A stretch of 64,000 nt of DNA. Source: G963556115 sp963667375 (GTDB lineage: Bacteria > Planctomycetota > SZUA-567). Below are positions 51,240 through 59,638 of this stretch, in pieces (the first letter of the stretch is position 1; each line of letters begins with the position of its first letter). Under the pieces are notes generated by a model. It was not told the origin of the DNA. It worked only from the letters and a program-made list of their open reading frames with translations, and made no database searches. Made by a program: the position numbers and the translations under genes. The stretch is from positions 3,840,472-3,904,471 of the forward strand of contig OY763323.1 of NCBI GenBank assembly GCA_963667375.1, written 5' to 3'.

Positions 51240-52712
51240 ATGTCTAAGCAAGCCCCAAAGCAGCAGGCCGGCAAGCCGGAAGCGACCGGAAAGAAAAAGA
51301 AGAAGAAAGAGAGCGCCTGGGAATTCACCCGCTCCATGGTCATACTTATCGGCGCGGTACTGCTTATCAAATTTTTTGTCTGTGACATCTTCTTTATTCC
51401 CACAGGCAGCATGGAGCAGACGCTCCATGGTCACCCGGATAATGGCGACCGCATACTCTGCACCAAACTCAACTATCTCTGGCGTAATCCGGAACGCTGG
51501 GAGGTCTTCGTCTTCAAATTCCCGTATGAACAGACACCCGAGGGAGAGAACTCCAGCTACAAGGGTGAATACTTTATCAAACGCTGCGTCGGTCTGCCCG
51601 GAGAATCACTCGCTCTTATCGGCGGTGATGTCTTCGTTCTGCCACCGGAATACCTCAATCAGCCGGTAGTGGCTGAAAAAGCCGTGCGCGTGGTAAAACC
51701 AGACCATATTCAGCGCACCCTCTGGCTCCCGGTTTATGCGGAGAATTTCCGCGATCTGAGCCTTGAGGAGTTCCAGTATTACTGGCAGCTCCCGGCCTCA
51801 GCTGGCAGCAAAGTCGCTATCAGCGGCTCCGAACTGAAGCTGGATACCGGCACCGAGCCGCTGACCCTGACCTTCAAACCGCACACCCGTTTCGGCAGCC
51901 TCTCCGGCATACCCGACAGATATGTGCGCCGGCAGGTGGTGGAATTCGCCTGCCCGGTTATCGGCTGCAAGGGCCGGGTCAGAAAGACCGTAACCTCGCC
52001 GAAGATGACCGCCCGCTGCCCGATATGCGGCGAATACCTGCAGGAATCAGATGTCATAAGCTATGATTTCCGCACCGGTTACCCGTCAAATTACCAGTCA
52101 AGTTTCGAGAAGGTCTCCAAGGTAGCGGTACCGCAGTACCGCGGTGAATGGTGGCACTTCGTACCTGATCTCTCGGTCACCACCGCCGTCACCCTGCAGG
52201 ACAGCACGAGCAGCGTCCGCTACAGCATTATCGTCGATAATACCACCTATAATGCCACGCTGACCACCACCGGCCTCCAGCTAAGTAAAGGCGCGGAGAA
52301 ACTGCAGGACATCCCTCTCAGTCTCACCCCTGGGCACAAGGCTGATTTTCAGTTCTACCACCTTGACGGGCAGCTCAGGGCGTATCTGGACGGCAAGGAG
52401 CTCTGTGACCTGACCGTCGATCCGACACACCTGAGCAGCGCCATCACCAACCCGCAGCAGACCGATGTCGCGCTCACCTTCACCGGCGGGGTCAGACTCG
52501 GCAGCATTGATGTAAAGCGTGATATCTTCTATTATAACTACCGTGACAGCCGCGGCTTCTTCAGACTGCCTGCCGACGGTTACATGGCTCTGGGTGACAA
52601 CTGCCCCTCCTCCAACGACTCCCGTTTCTGGGGTCCGGTACCGCAGGCCAACCTCACCGGCACTGCGCAGTTTGTCTGGTGGCCGCTGCACGCGATCAAA
52701 ATGCTCCATTAA
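51240..52712 (+). CDS. lepB: Signal peptidase I with a large zinc-ribbon-bearing insertion
   Basis: A 490-residue leader peptidase, about twice the usual size. A Lys-rich cytoplasmic start and a transmembrane segment (33-52) precede the catalytic Ser57 in IPTGSMEQTL; Lys114 in GEYFIKRCVGLPGE is the general base, and the C-terminal box GYMALGDNCPSSNDSRFWGPVP begins at 448. Between about residues 135 and 430 lies an insertion with four Cys (238, 243, 260, 263; CPVIGC and CPIC) forming a likely zinc ribbon, then a beta-rich stretch resembling a lectin-like sandwich. The active site should face the periplasm and cleave signal peptides. The insertion may guide substrates or hold the enzyme in a complex. 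Confidence 0.9.
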   Translation: MSKQAPKQQAGKPEATGKKKKKKESAWEFTRSMVILIGAVLLIKFFVCDIFFIPTGSMEQTLHGHPDNGDRILCTKLNYLWRNPERWEVFVFKFPYEQTPEGENSSYKGEYFIKRCVGLPGESLALIGGDVFVLPPEYLNQPVVAEKAVRVVKPDHIQRTLWLPVYAENFRDLSLEEFQYYWQLPASAGSKVAISGSELKLDTGTEPLTLTFKPHTRFGSLSGIPDRYVRRQVVEFACPVIGCKGRVRKTVTSPKMTARCPICGEYLQESDVISYDFRTGYPSNYQSSFEKVSKVAVPQYRGEWWHFVPDLSVTTAVTLQDSTSSVRYSIIVDNTTYNATLTTTGLQLSKGAEKLQDIPLSLTPGHKADFQFYHLDGQLRAYLDGKELCDLTVDPTHLSSAITNPQQTDVALTFTGGVRLGSIDVKRDIFYYNYRDSRGFFRLPADGYMALGDNCPSSNDSRFWGPVPQANLTGTAQFVWWPLHAIKMLH

Positions 52713-52787
52713 TTTTCGTAAAAAATACTTAATTTCAGGATTTACCCTTGCAAAGCAGGGACCGACAGCTATACTCTTTAATTCCAG

Positions 52788-52824
52788 CTCGGTGTTGAGA
52801 TGTTCAACACCGAGGTTATTTTTT
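52788..52824 (+). terminator. lepB terminator
   Basis: An 11-bp perfect stem (52788-52798 with 52804-52814) and loop GATGT, followed by GTTATTTTTT. It also lies directly upstream of rpsU, whose ribosome binding site begins about 20 bases later. Confidence 0.87.
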
Positions 52825-52859
52825 CACTTTTGATATAAACCTGAGAGGGGGTGATAACT

Positions 52860-53129
52860 TTGCTACGTCTCGATTTAAAACCAGGTGAGTCTCTTGACAA
52901 GGCACTCCGCCGTTTCAAGAAGCTCTGTAACCGTGAGGGTCTTACCCGCGATATGCGTCGTACTACCTGTTACGAAAAGCCAAGCGAGGCTAACAAGCGA
53001 GTCAAGCGCGAACAGGAACGTGCCCGCGCCAAACTTTCTCGTCAGGGTGATAAGCGCAAGCAGAAGGTCAGAAAGATGCGCATGAAAGCCATCAAGTCTG
53101 CCAAGAGAACGTCTGATTCAGACAGATAA
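52860..53129 (+). CDS. rpsU: 30S ribosomal protein S21
   Basis: An 89-residue S21: LRLDLKPGESLDKALRRFKKLCNREG is the standard N-terminal helix region, followed by Arg/Lys-rich helices (KRVKREQERARAKLSRQ). It binds the small ribosomal subunit near the anti-Shine-Dalgarno. The start is decided by a very strong site, GAGAGGGGG: TTG at 52860 stands 8-9 bases after it. GTG at 52851 is in frame but overlaps the site. The C-terminal tail is longer than in E. coli S21. A strong terminator follows. Confidence 0.9.
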   Translation: MLRLDLKPGESLDKALRRFKKLCNREGLTRDMRRTTCYEKPSEANKRVKREQERARAKLSRQGDKRKQKVRKMRMKAIKSAKRTSDSDR

Positions 53130-53150
53130 TCTGAGCGCTGGAAATATTTA

Positions 53151-53180
53151 TCGGGGCACCCTGTTTTCAGGGTGCCCCGA
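53151..53180 (+). terminator. rpsU terminator
   Basis: A perfect 13-bp GC-rich stem (53151-53163 with 53168-53180) around TTTT. Confidence 0.88.
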
Positions 53181-53209
53181 TTCATTATAAATCATTATTC
53201 ATTTAATAA

Positions 53210-53237
53210 TTGTATTGAAGACGATAATTGCTATAAT
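53210..53237 (+). promoter_or_regulatory. Promoter of the ZnuA-fold lipoprotein gene
   Basis: TTGTAT (53210-53215), 16 bases, TATAAT (53232-53237), about 57 bases before the start codon. It may also serve lptB. Confidence 0.65.
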
Positions 53238-53293
53238 ACGTGGATGTGTTAACGGATTTTGAGTGCAAGTACTGCATAATAAGGACATAATAA

Positions 53294-54256
53294 ATGAAAA
53301 ACATAGCGCTGCTTATAATAATATTTCTACTGGGATTCAGCTTTCTGACCGGCTGCGAACAGCCGGCCGCAAATACTCAGACCGATAAAAAGACCGAAGA
53401 ATCAAAGGACGGTCCAAATGCCGAGGCTGACGGTGATGAGACCCCGCCGCCTGCGTCCTACTGGGCACCGGAACATACCAAGCTCCGGGTAGCGGTAAGT
53501 ATTCCGCCCCAGAAGTACTTTATCGAACAGATCGGCGGTGATAATGTCGAGGTTATAAGCATGCTTGAAGAGAGCGATGATTTCCGCAGCTCAACCCCGT
53601 CTGACGCCAAGGTGGCAGCACTGGCTCAGGCCGATCTCTTCTTTATGATTGGAGCGCCGTTTGAGACCAAGATCAGTATGCCGGCCTCGGTTGTCGGTGT
53701 CGATGTACGCAAGGATCTCAAGCTCAAATCCTACTCCTCCCAGGCCGAGTACCTCAACGCCGTCCAGGACAGCCATGACGATCCGTTCTTCTGGCTCTCA
53801 CCTACCATGGTCGTCCAGAGTTCTTCAGCGATGTATCTGAATCTCCGTGACCACAGCAATGGCGACCGGGAGCAGATCCGTACCAACTACACGCACTTCG
53901 TGCGCAACCTGAACAATCTTGAAGGTGATATTCACCGGGTACTGCTGAACTCTGTTGACAGCACCGTCTATACCGATTATCCGGCGCTAGGCTATTTCGG
54001 TGCCACCTTCAGCATCAAGCAGAAAGTATTTGATGCCAAAGGCGGCGGTGACATCAATGATCTTGCCCGCTCGGCAATCAAAGAGGATGTTCACACCGTC
54101 TTCTTCGGACCGTTTTTACCTCAGGGGATCCAGGGCAATCTTTCAGAGCTGATCAAGGGTACAGTTGCGCCTCTGAATCCGCTGCGTGCCGATTATACCA
54201 GCAACCTGCTGGATATTGCCCAGACCATCGCCCGCGGCAGTGACAAAGCCAGATAA
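53294..54256 (+). CDS. ZnuA/TroA-fold lipoprotein lacking the metal-binding histidines
   Basis: A 320-residue lipoprotein (lipobox LTGC, Cys21) with an acidic linker, then a cluster-9 (ZnuA/TroA) binding-protein fold: LRVAVSIPPQKYFIEQIGGDNVEV, TPSDAKVAALAQADLFFMIGAPFE and DDPFFWLSPTMVVQS. In zinc/manganese binders the ligand His residues occur in PHxxEPTP, DPHVWLDP and SHxAFGYF; here these read DDFRSSTP, DPFFWLSP and DYPALGYF, so all three are gone. It probably does not bind zinc in the usual way. No znuB or znuC gene is adjacent; lptB lies 53 bp downstream. It may be a structural or chaperone-like periplasmic protein, or bind another ligand. Confidence 0.78.
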   Translation: MKNIALLIIIFLLGFSFLTGCEQPAANTQTDKKTEESKDGPNAEADGDETPPPASYWAPEHTKLRVAVSIPPQKYFIEQIGGDNVEVISMLEESDDFRSSTPSDAKVAALAQADLFFMIGAPFETKISMPASVVGVDVRKDLKLKSYSSQAEYLNAVQDSHDDPFFWLSPTMVVQSSSAMYLNLRDHSNGDREQIRTNYTHFVRNLNNLEGDIHRVLLNSVDSTVYTDYPALGYFGATFSIKQKVFDAKGGGDINDLARSAIKEDVHTVFFGPFLPQGIQGNLSELIKGTVAPLNPLRADYTSNLLDIAQTIARGSDKAR

Positions 54257-54309
54257 GACCGGCTCTACCGTATTAATTTTTTGCAGGAAGATTTTGGAGA
54301 TATAGCGTT

Positions 54310-55431
54310 ATGCCACTCTTGGAAGTTCGTGGATTACAAAAGACATATAATGGCCGCAGAGTCGTGGATGGAGTAGATTTTCATGTCGGTCACTCAGAAA
54401 TAGTAGGGCTTCTCGGTCCAAACGGGGCTGGCAAGACCACAACCTTCCGTATGCTTATGGGCATGGTCAAGGCCGAAGCCGGTGATGTCAAGCTCGCAGG
54501 TGAGGATATCTCCAACAACCCGATGTACAAGCGCGCGCGCAAAGGCATGGGCTACCTCTCGCAGGAACCGAGCATCTTCCGTAATCTCTCGGTAGAAGAT
54601 AACATTTTGGCGATTCTGGAGACCCAGAACATCACCCGCTCCGAGCGGCAGCAGCGGCTGACCGAGCTTATCGCCGATCTTGGACTTTCACGGGTGGCCG
54701 CGAGTAAAGCCTGTACCCTCTCCGGCGGTGAGAGACGGCGTCTGGAGATCGCCCGGGCACTGGTAACCGATCCTGATATCATGATGCTTGACGAACCTTT
54801 CGCCGGTGTCGACCCGAAAGCCTGTGCCGATATTCAGAAGATCATCTCCTCACTGCGGGTACGCGGCATGAGCATTCTCATCACCGACCATAACGTCTTC
54901 GAGACCTTTGCCATCTCCGACCGGGTATATATTATCCATGACGGCAAGGTACTCAAACACGGTTCCCCCGAAGATCTGATCAATGACAAGCAGGCGCAGC
55001 GCCTCTACCTCGGCGACAAGTTTGACGACATGGGTAACGCCTTCCAGAAATTACGTGCCCAGATCGCCGAAAAGAGCCAGAGTAGCCCGTCTCCGCGTAT
55101 CGGACGCACCACCAGAATTATCCGGCTTGAGGAGGCCGAGCACCGCCGCAAGCTTTCCAAGGAGTACTTCGACCAGGAAGCCAAGAGCAAGGCCAATCTG
55201 GCCAAGACCATTCCGCCGGTATCCGGTTCCAAAAACCCGCCGGCAGCCGCTCAGACTCCGCCGCCACCGGCTGCGCCCAAGCATACTCCGGCGCCGTCAG
55301 AGCTGGAAGGTGACGGTATTATTCAGCAGCAGCCCCAGTCCGATAACAGCTCCACCTCGCAGAAGCAGAAGGTTGTCCTTACCCGTAAACGCGAGGATAA
55401 AGAGACACCGGCCGAGCCCAAAGACCAATAG
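54310..55431 (+). CDS. lptB: Lipopolysaccharide export ATPase LptB with a long Pro-rich tail
   Basis: A 373-residue ABC ATPase. Walker A GPNGAGKTT (36-44), signature LSGGERRRLEIARAL (137-151), Walker B MMLDEPFAGVDP and GMSILITDHNVFETFAISDRVYI are LptB-specific. The catalytic core ends near residue 242 (RLYLGDKFDDMG), where E. coli LptB stops. The remaining 131 residues are Lys/Gln/Pro-rich and probably disordered, with a short conserved-looking helix (EEAEHRRKLSKEYFDQEAKSK). It powers LPS extraction from the inner membrane by LptFG, so the organism has LPS-type lipid export. Neighbours lptA, lptC, lptF or lptG are not in the window. A terminator follows. Confidence 0.93.
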   Translation: MPLLEVRGLQKTYNGRRVVDGVDFHVGHSEIVGLLGPNGAGKTTTFRMLMGMVKAEAGDVKLAGEDISNNPMYKRARKGMGYLSQEPSIFRNLSVEDNILAILETQNITRSERQQRLTELIADLGLSRVAASKACTLSGGERRRLEIARALVTDPDIMMLDEPFAGVDPKACADIQKIISSLRVRGMSILITDHNVFETFAISDRVYIIHDGKVLKHGSPEDLINDKQAQRLYLGDKFDDMGNAFQKLRAQIAEKSQSSPSPRIGRTTRIIRLEEAEHRRKLSKEYFDQEAKSKANLAKTIPPVSGSKNPPAAAQTPPPPAAPKHTPAPSELEGDGIIQQQPQSDNSSTSQKQKVVLTRKREDKETPAEPKDQ

Positions 55432-55441
55432 CAGCTTTAAC

Positions 55442-55467
55442 AGCCAGAGTTCCGCTCTGGCTTTTTT
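55442..55467 (+). terminator. lptB terminator
   Basis: AGCCAGAG (55442-55449) pairs with 55455-55462 around TTCCG; a run of six T's (55462-55467) follows. Confidence 0.9.
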
Positions 55468-55549
55468 CATTTCCTGTTTACAAAAATTCCCGCAGCGCTA
55501 CAGTATATATAATTATAACCGCGCAGTTTATACGGAAAGGCTTCAGAGC

Positions 55550-57091
55550 TTGGGCAGCAAGAGCAGAACACAGACAGATTTCTTCAGTAACCGCACGGAC
55601 ACCAGCGGTCTGCGTGACAGATCACTCAACAGCGGCATCTGGATAATGATCGGACAGCTCGGCGGACACTCGCTGCGTCTGATCTCCATCGTTATTCTCG
55701 CCCGCCTGCTGACACCGGAGGATTACGGACTGATCGCCATGGTGGCGGTACTGACCAACTTCATCCAGATGTTCAAGGATATCGGGCTCAATGTCGCCAC
55801 GATCCAGAGCCCGCAGATCACCCGGCAGGAGGTGAGCAATCTCTTCTGGTACAACACCCTTATCAGCCTGCTGCTGGGGCTGATGGTTGCCGGCTGCGCG
55901 CCGCTGGTAACCTGGTTCTACCAGCGCAGTGAACTGCTCTACATCACCCTGACCCTTGCCTGCTCCTTCCCGATATCCGGGCTGATCATTCAGCATATCG
56001 CCCTGCTGCAGCGCCAGCTGCAATACCGGCAGGTAGCGCTTATACAGATCTTCAGCTGCTGCGTGAGTATCATCTGCGCGGTTACCGCCGCATTTCTCGG
56101 CTGCGGCTACTGGTCGCTGGTTATCATGGAGCTCAGCGGAGTCGTCAGCACCACCGTTTTCGCCTTCTGCTTCTGCCCCTGGCTGCCGCAGCGGTATTCA
56201 CGCCAGACCAGAACCGCCCACTATCTCAAATTCGGCGGTTACCTCACCGGGAGCAATTTCTGTGATTACTTCGCGAGCAACCTCGACAAACTGCTAATCG
56301 GCAAGACCCTGAATCCGGGCATTCTCGGACAATACACCAAAGCCTGTGATCTCTCTCTCCTGCCGCTGCGCAAGATCTCCTACCCTCTCAACAACCTCGG
56401 AGTAGCGACCCTGAGCAAACTCCGTGACGAACCGGAACGCTACCGCAACTACTACACCTTCGCGCAGGAAGCACTGCTGCTGGTGCTCGGACCGCTCTTC
56501 GCTCTCGGCTTCAGCTGCAGTCATAATGTCTTCGCACTCTTTCTGGGCAGTCAGTGGCTAGCCGCGGCACCGATATTCTCCTGGTTCTGCCTGCTCTCCT
56601 TCGCCACCACCTGCACCTCGCCGAACCGCTGGTTATTCCTGAGTCAGGGCCGAAGCCGGGATTTTCTGATCCTGACCCTGCTCGGAGCGGGAGTATCCCT
56701 GCTCGCGTTCTTCGGCGGTATCCGCTTCGGGATCATGGGTATCACCATCTGCTATACGCTCAGCACCCTGCTTATCCGCACCCCGCTCTCACTCTTCATG
56801 AGTTCCCGCAGCGGTCCGGTAAGTCTGCGGGATCAGCTCGGCGTTATTCTGCCGACATTCCTGCTCTGTGCGGTTATGGCCGGCATAATCCGCCTGCTCC
56901 TGACCCTACTCCAGCCGCAATCGGATATTACAGCCATTGCACTGGCGCTGGCGGTATACCTGCTCTGCTTTGCCGCCGCGTTCCTGATCAGCGCGAGCTG
57001 GCGCCGGCGACTCAGCCGGCTGCTGCGTATCCTGCTGGAAAAGCTCAAAATCCCCGTCCCCGCACTAATCGCCCGCAACAGCTCACGTTGA
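55550..57091 (+). CDS. Polysaccharide/lipid-linked oligosaccharide flippase (WzxC-like, MVF superfamily)
   Basis: A 513-residue inner-membrane protein with about 12-14 hydrophobic segments. The start GIWIMIGQLGGHSLRLISIVILARLLTPEDYGLIAMVAVLTNF is the hallmark of the polysaccharide biosynthesis flippase family (PF13440-like), which moves undecaprenyl-linked sugar units across the inner membrane. I place the start at TTG 55550, 9 bases after GGAAAGG; there is no suitable ATG before the first helix, and the open frame further upstream (to 54983) only overlaps lptB in another frame. Glycosyltransferase genes are not adjacent, so the exported glycan is unknown. It ends without a clear T-rich terminator; a GCCGGC/GCCGGC hairpin lies at 57136-57150. 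Confidence 0.88.
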   Translation: MGSKSRTQTDFFSNRTDTSGLRDRSLNSGIWIMIGQLGGHSLRLISIVILARLLTPEDYGLIAMVAVLTNFIQMFKDIGLNVATIQSPQITRQEVSNLFWYNTLISLLLGLMVAGCAPLVTWFYQRSELLYITLTLACSFPISGLIIQHIALLQRQLQYRQVALIQIFSCCVSIICAVTAAFLGCGYWSLVIMELSGVVSTTVFAFCFCPWLPQRYSRQTRTAHYLKFGGYLTGSNFCDYFASNLDKLLIGKTLNPGILGQYTKACDLSLLPLRKISYPLNNLGVATLSKLRDEPERYRNYYTFAQEALLLVLGPLFALGFSCSHNVFALFLGSQWLAAAPIFSWFCLLSFATTCTSPNRWLFLSQGRSRDFLILTLLGAGVSLLAFFGGIRFGIMGITICYTLSTLLIRTPLSLFMSSRSGPVSLRDQLGVILPTFLLCAVMAGIIRLLLTLLQPQSDITAIALALAVYLLCFAAAFLISASWRRRLSRLLRILLEKLKIPVPALIARNSSR

Positions 57092-57337
57092 AGCGCACCT
57101 TCGTCAATAAACCGCCGCCAGCAACACCACACCCGCCGGCACCGCCGGCAGTTAACTGCAAACCGTATACCTTAGCTATTCCGCACCGTCTTCAGATCCC
57201 GGCAGAGACGCATTATCACCCGGCAGCGTACCAGAGCATGACTACCACATAGCCACGCCACCATTAGACAAAACAGCCAAACCTTGCTTTCAGATAATTT
57301 TTACAGACGGATTCCAGCGCTGAAATCCAGGCAGACT

Positions 57338-58864
57338 TCAGGGAAGAAAACAGGCGGCACGGACACTGCCGAGCACCGGCGTACGCTCCTCCAGCGCCGT
57401 CAGCAGTTCAGGATCGGAGCTGCCGCTATGCAGCAGCTGCTCACAGGCGGCGAAACGGGCAAGACGTTTACGCTGCCGTTCACGCGCATAATCCTCATCA
57501 ATACCGCGTTCATGATAGAAACGCCACTCGTACCCCTGCGCCAGCAGGAGTTCACGCGCCATCTGCGCTCCCAAACGCTCATCGCAGATACTCCCCCCGG
57601 CGAGACGCTGCGCGCCCAGGTGCAGCTCCGGCAGGAAATGCTCCCGCTGTTCTGCATAAAATTCGGCAAAGATACCTTCAGACGCGCGACTCGAATCGGC
57701 AATATCCACCTCCTGGAGTTCACGCCCGCCGGCCAGATAGCTGCCGGCGCTGCCGGCACGGATCAGGTCCTGATCAAAACGCATCTTCCGCAGCAGCATA
57801 TCGATAAACAGCGGCAGCTCCCGCCAGAAGACTCCGGTAAGATCATGCTCCAGCGCCATTACCACTACCCCGTCATCGACATTGTGCCGCTGCACCTCCT
57901 CGGTAAGAAGTGACAGATAATGCGCGGCATGCCGATCGGCGGTGTCACGGGCTTTGCGGGGATCATAGACCCCGCCGCGACGGTTGAAGATATCGATACC
58001 CGGGCCGCTTTCCGAGCCGGCAAATGAGGATAGCTTCGCCGGGAGCAGTTCTGCCGCAAGCTCACTGAAACTCGCTGAGCCGCACTGAAGATAATCCTGA
58101 TCATAGCAGTACGCACCTGCGGCCAGTCCGACTTTACGGCTCAACCGCCGGTTCACACCGAGCGCGACCAATCCTCGGGGCAGAACCACCGGACGGGCGC
58201 AACCGCTGACTACCGGCACTCCGGCATCACGGAACGCACTCTCATCGACATAAATATACTCTATACCCTCGGAGGACAACACCGCCTCGCAGCCGCGCGC
58301 ATAAGCCAGTTCCGCCGGCCAAAGCCCGTGCAGCTCTGCCCCCTCCGTCAGACGCCGATACTCACTCACGCCCGCGCGGATCTCGGCACTTACCGCCGAA
58401 GGCACCCCTTCCAGCAGCGGCAGCACCCCGTTACTCGCGCCGGAGAAGATCACCTCGATATGCCCATGCGCCGCCAGACCGAAGAGCGCCTTGAGCGGAC
58501 GGTAGCGGTAACGCTTGCCATGCCAGTAGAGAATATCCTTGAAACAGCTTATCTGATAGCTCACCAGCTCCGCCTTCTCCGGCTCGGCCGCGAGTGCGGC
58601 GGTAGCCGCAGCCAGACGCCACTGCATGTAATCATCAAAACGGAGCATAAGCTCGGGATTATCGAGCATCCCGGCGAGTACCGGTGAGAGCGCAACGGTG
58701 AAACCGTAATCTATACCCTCGTTCTCCAGCCCCTCAAAGACCCGCAGCAGCGGATAAAACGCCGCAGCGAGATATTCGAAGAGAAAACGCTCCTCTATCG
58801 AATTCTCCTGAGCCACAGGAATGAACGCGTGAAATACCGGTATGAATGTCGCCTGTTTAGCCAC
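57338..58864 (-). CDS. GH57-like protein (branching-enzyme type) with altered catalytic motif
   Basis: A 508-residue protein. FHAFIPVAQENSIEERFLFEYL, YGFTVALSPVLAGML, GHIEVIFSGASNGVLPLL and GLWPAELAYARGCEAVL correspond to GH57 motifs 1 to 3 of the 1,4-alpha-glucan branching enzyme group, with nucleophile Glu185. In motif 1 the second His is replaced (HAF instead of HAH). In motif 4, which usually reads DAELFGHWW with Asp as acid/base, it has EHDLTGVFW (Glu339, Asp341), so the acid residues are exchanged. Activity may be changed. It could act in glycogen metabolism together with malQ. The start is GTG at 58864 with GGAGAAAGG just before it. Confidence 0.8.
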   Translation of the reverse strand: MAKQATFIPVFHAFIPVAQENSIEERFLFEYLAAAFYPLLRVFEGLENEGIDYGFTVALSPVLAGMLDNPELMLRFDDYMQWRLAAATAALAAEPEKAELVSYQISCFKDILYWHGKRYRYRPLKALFGLAAHGHIEVIFSGASNGVLPLLEGVPSAVSAEIRAGVSEYRRLTEGAELHGLWPAELAYARGCEAVLSSEGIEYIYVDESAFRDAGVPVVSGCARPVVLPRGLVALGVNRRLSRKVGLAAGAYCYDQDYLQCGSASFSELAAELLPAKLSSFAGSESGPGIDIFNRRGGVYDPRKARDTADRHAAHYLSLLTEEVQRHNVDDGVVVMALEHDLTGVFWRELPLFIDMLLRKMRFDQDLIRAGSAGSYLAGGRELQEVDIADSSRASEGIFAEFYAEQREHFLPELHLGAQRLAGGSICDERLGAQMARELLLAQGYEWRFYHERGIDEDYARERQRKRLARFAACEQLLHSGSSDPELLTALEERTPVLGSVRAACFLP

Positions 58865-58911
58865 AGCCTTTCTCCACGCCCCGGAAGGGCAAAAAAACAG
58901 TCACCGAGCTC

Positions 58912-59406
58912 CTACTTATATGATTTCATTATCCGCTGCTTCTGCCGGTCGAAATCCTTCTTCTTCAGACTTTCGCGCTTATCATAGACCGCCTTGCCCC
59001 GTCCCAGACCGATCTGAAGCTTGCAGCGGCTGTGCTTGAAGTAGAGCCTGAGCGGAACGATGGTATGCCCCTTGATCTCCGAAGCCATCGCCAGTTTACG
59101 GATCTCACGCTTATGCGCCAGAAGCTTGCGGGTGTGCACCGGATGATGATTCAGCCGGTTGGCCATCATATATTCGGAGATACTCATCCCCAGCAGGTAC
59201 ATTTCATCATTGAGCACCCGCACATAACTGTCGGTGAAGGATACATGCCCGTCGCGCAGGCTCTTCACCTCGCTGCCCTGCAATACGATCCCGCACTCCA
59301 GCTTCTCTATTATCTCATAATCAAATGTCGCCCGCTTATTGACTGCGACGACCTTGATCCCGTCTCCGCCGGACGCGGCGGCAGTTTTATTCGACTTTTT
59401 TGCCAT
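58912..59406 (-). CDS. smpB: SsrA-binding protein SmpB
   Basis: A 164-residue tmRNA-binding protein that delivers tmRNA to stalled ribosomes. NKRATFDYEIIEKLECGIVLQGSEVKSLRDGHVSFTDSYV is the standard OB-fold start, with the conserved Glu-Val-Lys-Ser-Leu-Arg. RKLLAHKREI and the basic tail (YDKRESLKKKDFDRQKQR) bind the ribosome decoding site. The 20-residue N-terminal extension is Lys- and Gly-rich. GAGG precedes the ATG by 8 bases. The tmRNA gene itself is not in the window. Confidence 0.96.
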   Translation of the reverse strand: MAKKSNKTAAASGGDGIKVVAVNKRATFDYEIIEKLECGIVLQGSEVKSLRDGHVSFTDSYVRVLNDEMYLLGMSISEYMMANRLNHHPVHTRKLLAHKREIRKLAMASEIKGHTIVPLRLYFKHSRCKLQIGLGRGKAVYDKRESLKKKDFDRQKQRIMKSYK

Positions 59407-59554
59407 TATTTGACCTCAGCAATAAAAATGTATATAATAATAACGACTGAAAATATTTGCAACTGCAATTATAGCAGTTTCCACAAATAACGCCAGCTGT
59501 AGCAATGATATTCAGGATAAAAAACAAGTCAACCCCAAGTATTATAACAAGTTC

Positions 59555-59582
59555 TTGACAGAATGAATTTTATCCTTATATT
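59555..59582 (+). promoter_or_regulatory. yebC promoter
   Basis: TTGACA (59555-59560), 16 bases, TATATT (59577-59582), about 57 bases before the yebC start. The rest of the 59407-59638 gap holds nothing else that I can see. Confidence 0.65.
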
Positions 59583-59638
59583 TTAGCCAGCCGATATTAT
59601 TATGAATCAACGAATTAAAACTTTTATCAGGAGGAATT

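Noticed and set aside
54983..55549. Long upstream extension of the flippase reading frame
   Set aside because: It overlaps lptB in another frame, has Arg/Pro/Ser-rich random composition, and crosses the lptB terminator. The TTG at 55550 has a good ribosome binding site.
57136..57160. GCCGGC/GCCGGC hairpin followed by the palindrome GCAGTTAACTGC after the flippase gene
   Set aside because: Short stem, no T-run on either strand; too weak to call a terminator with confidence.
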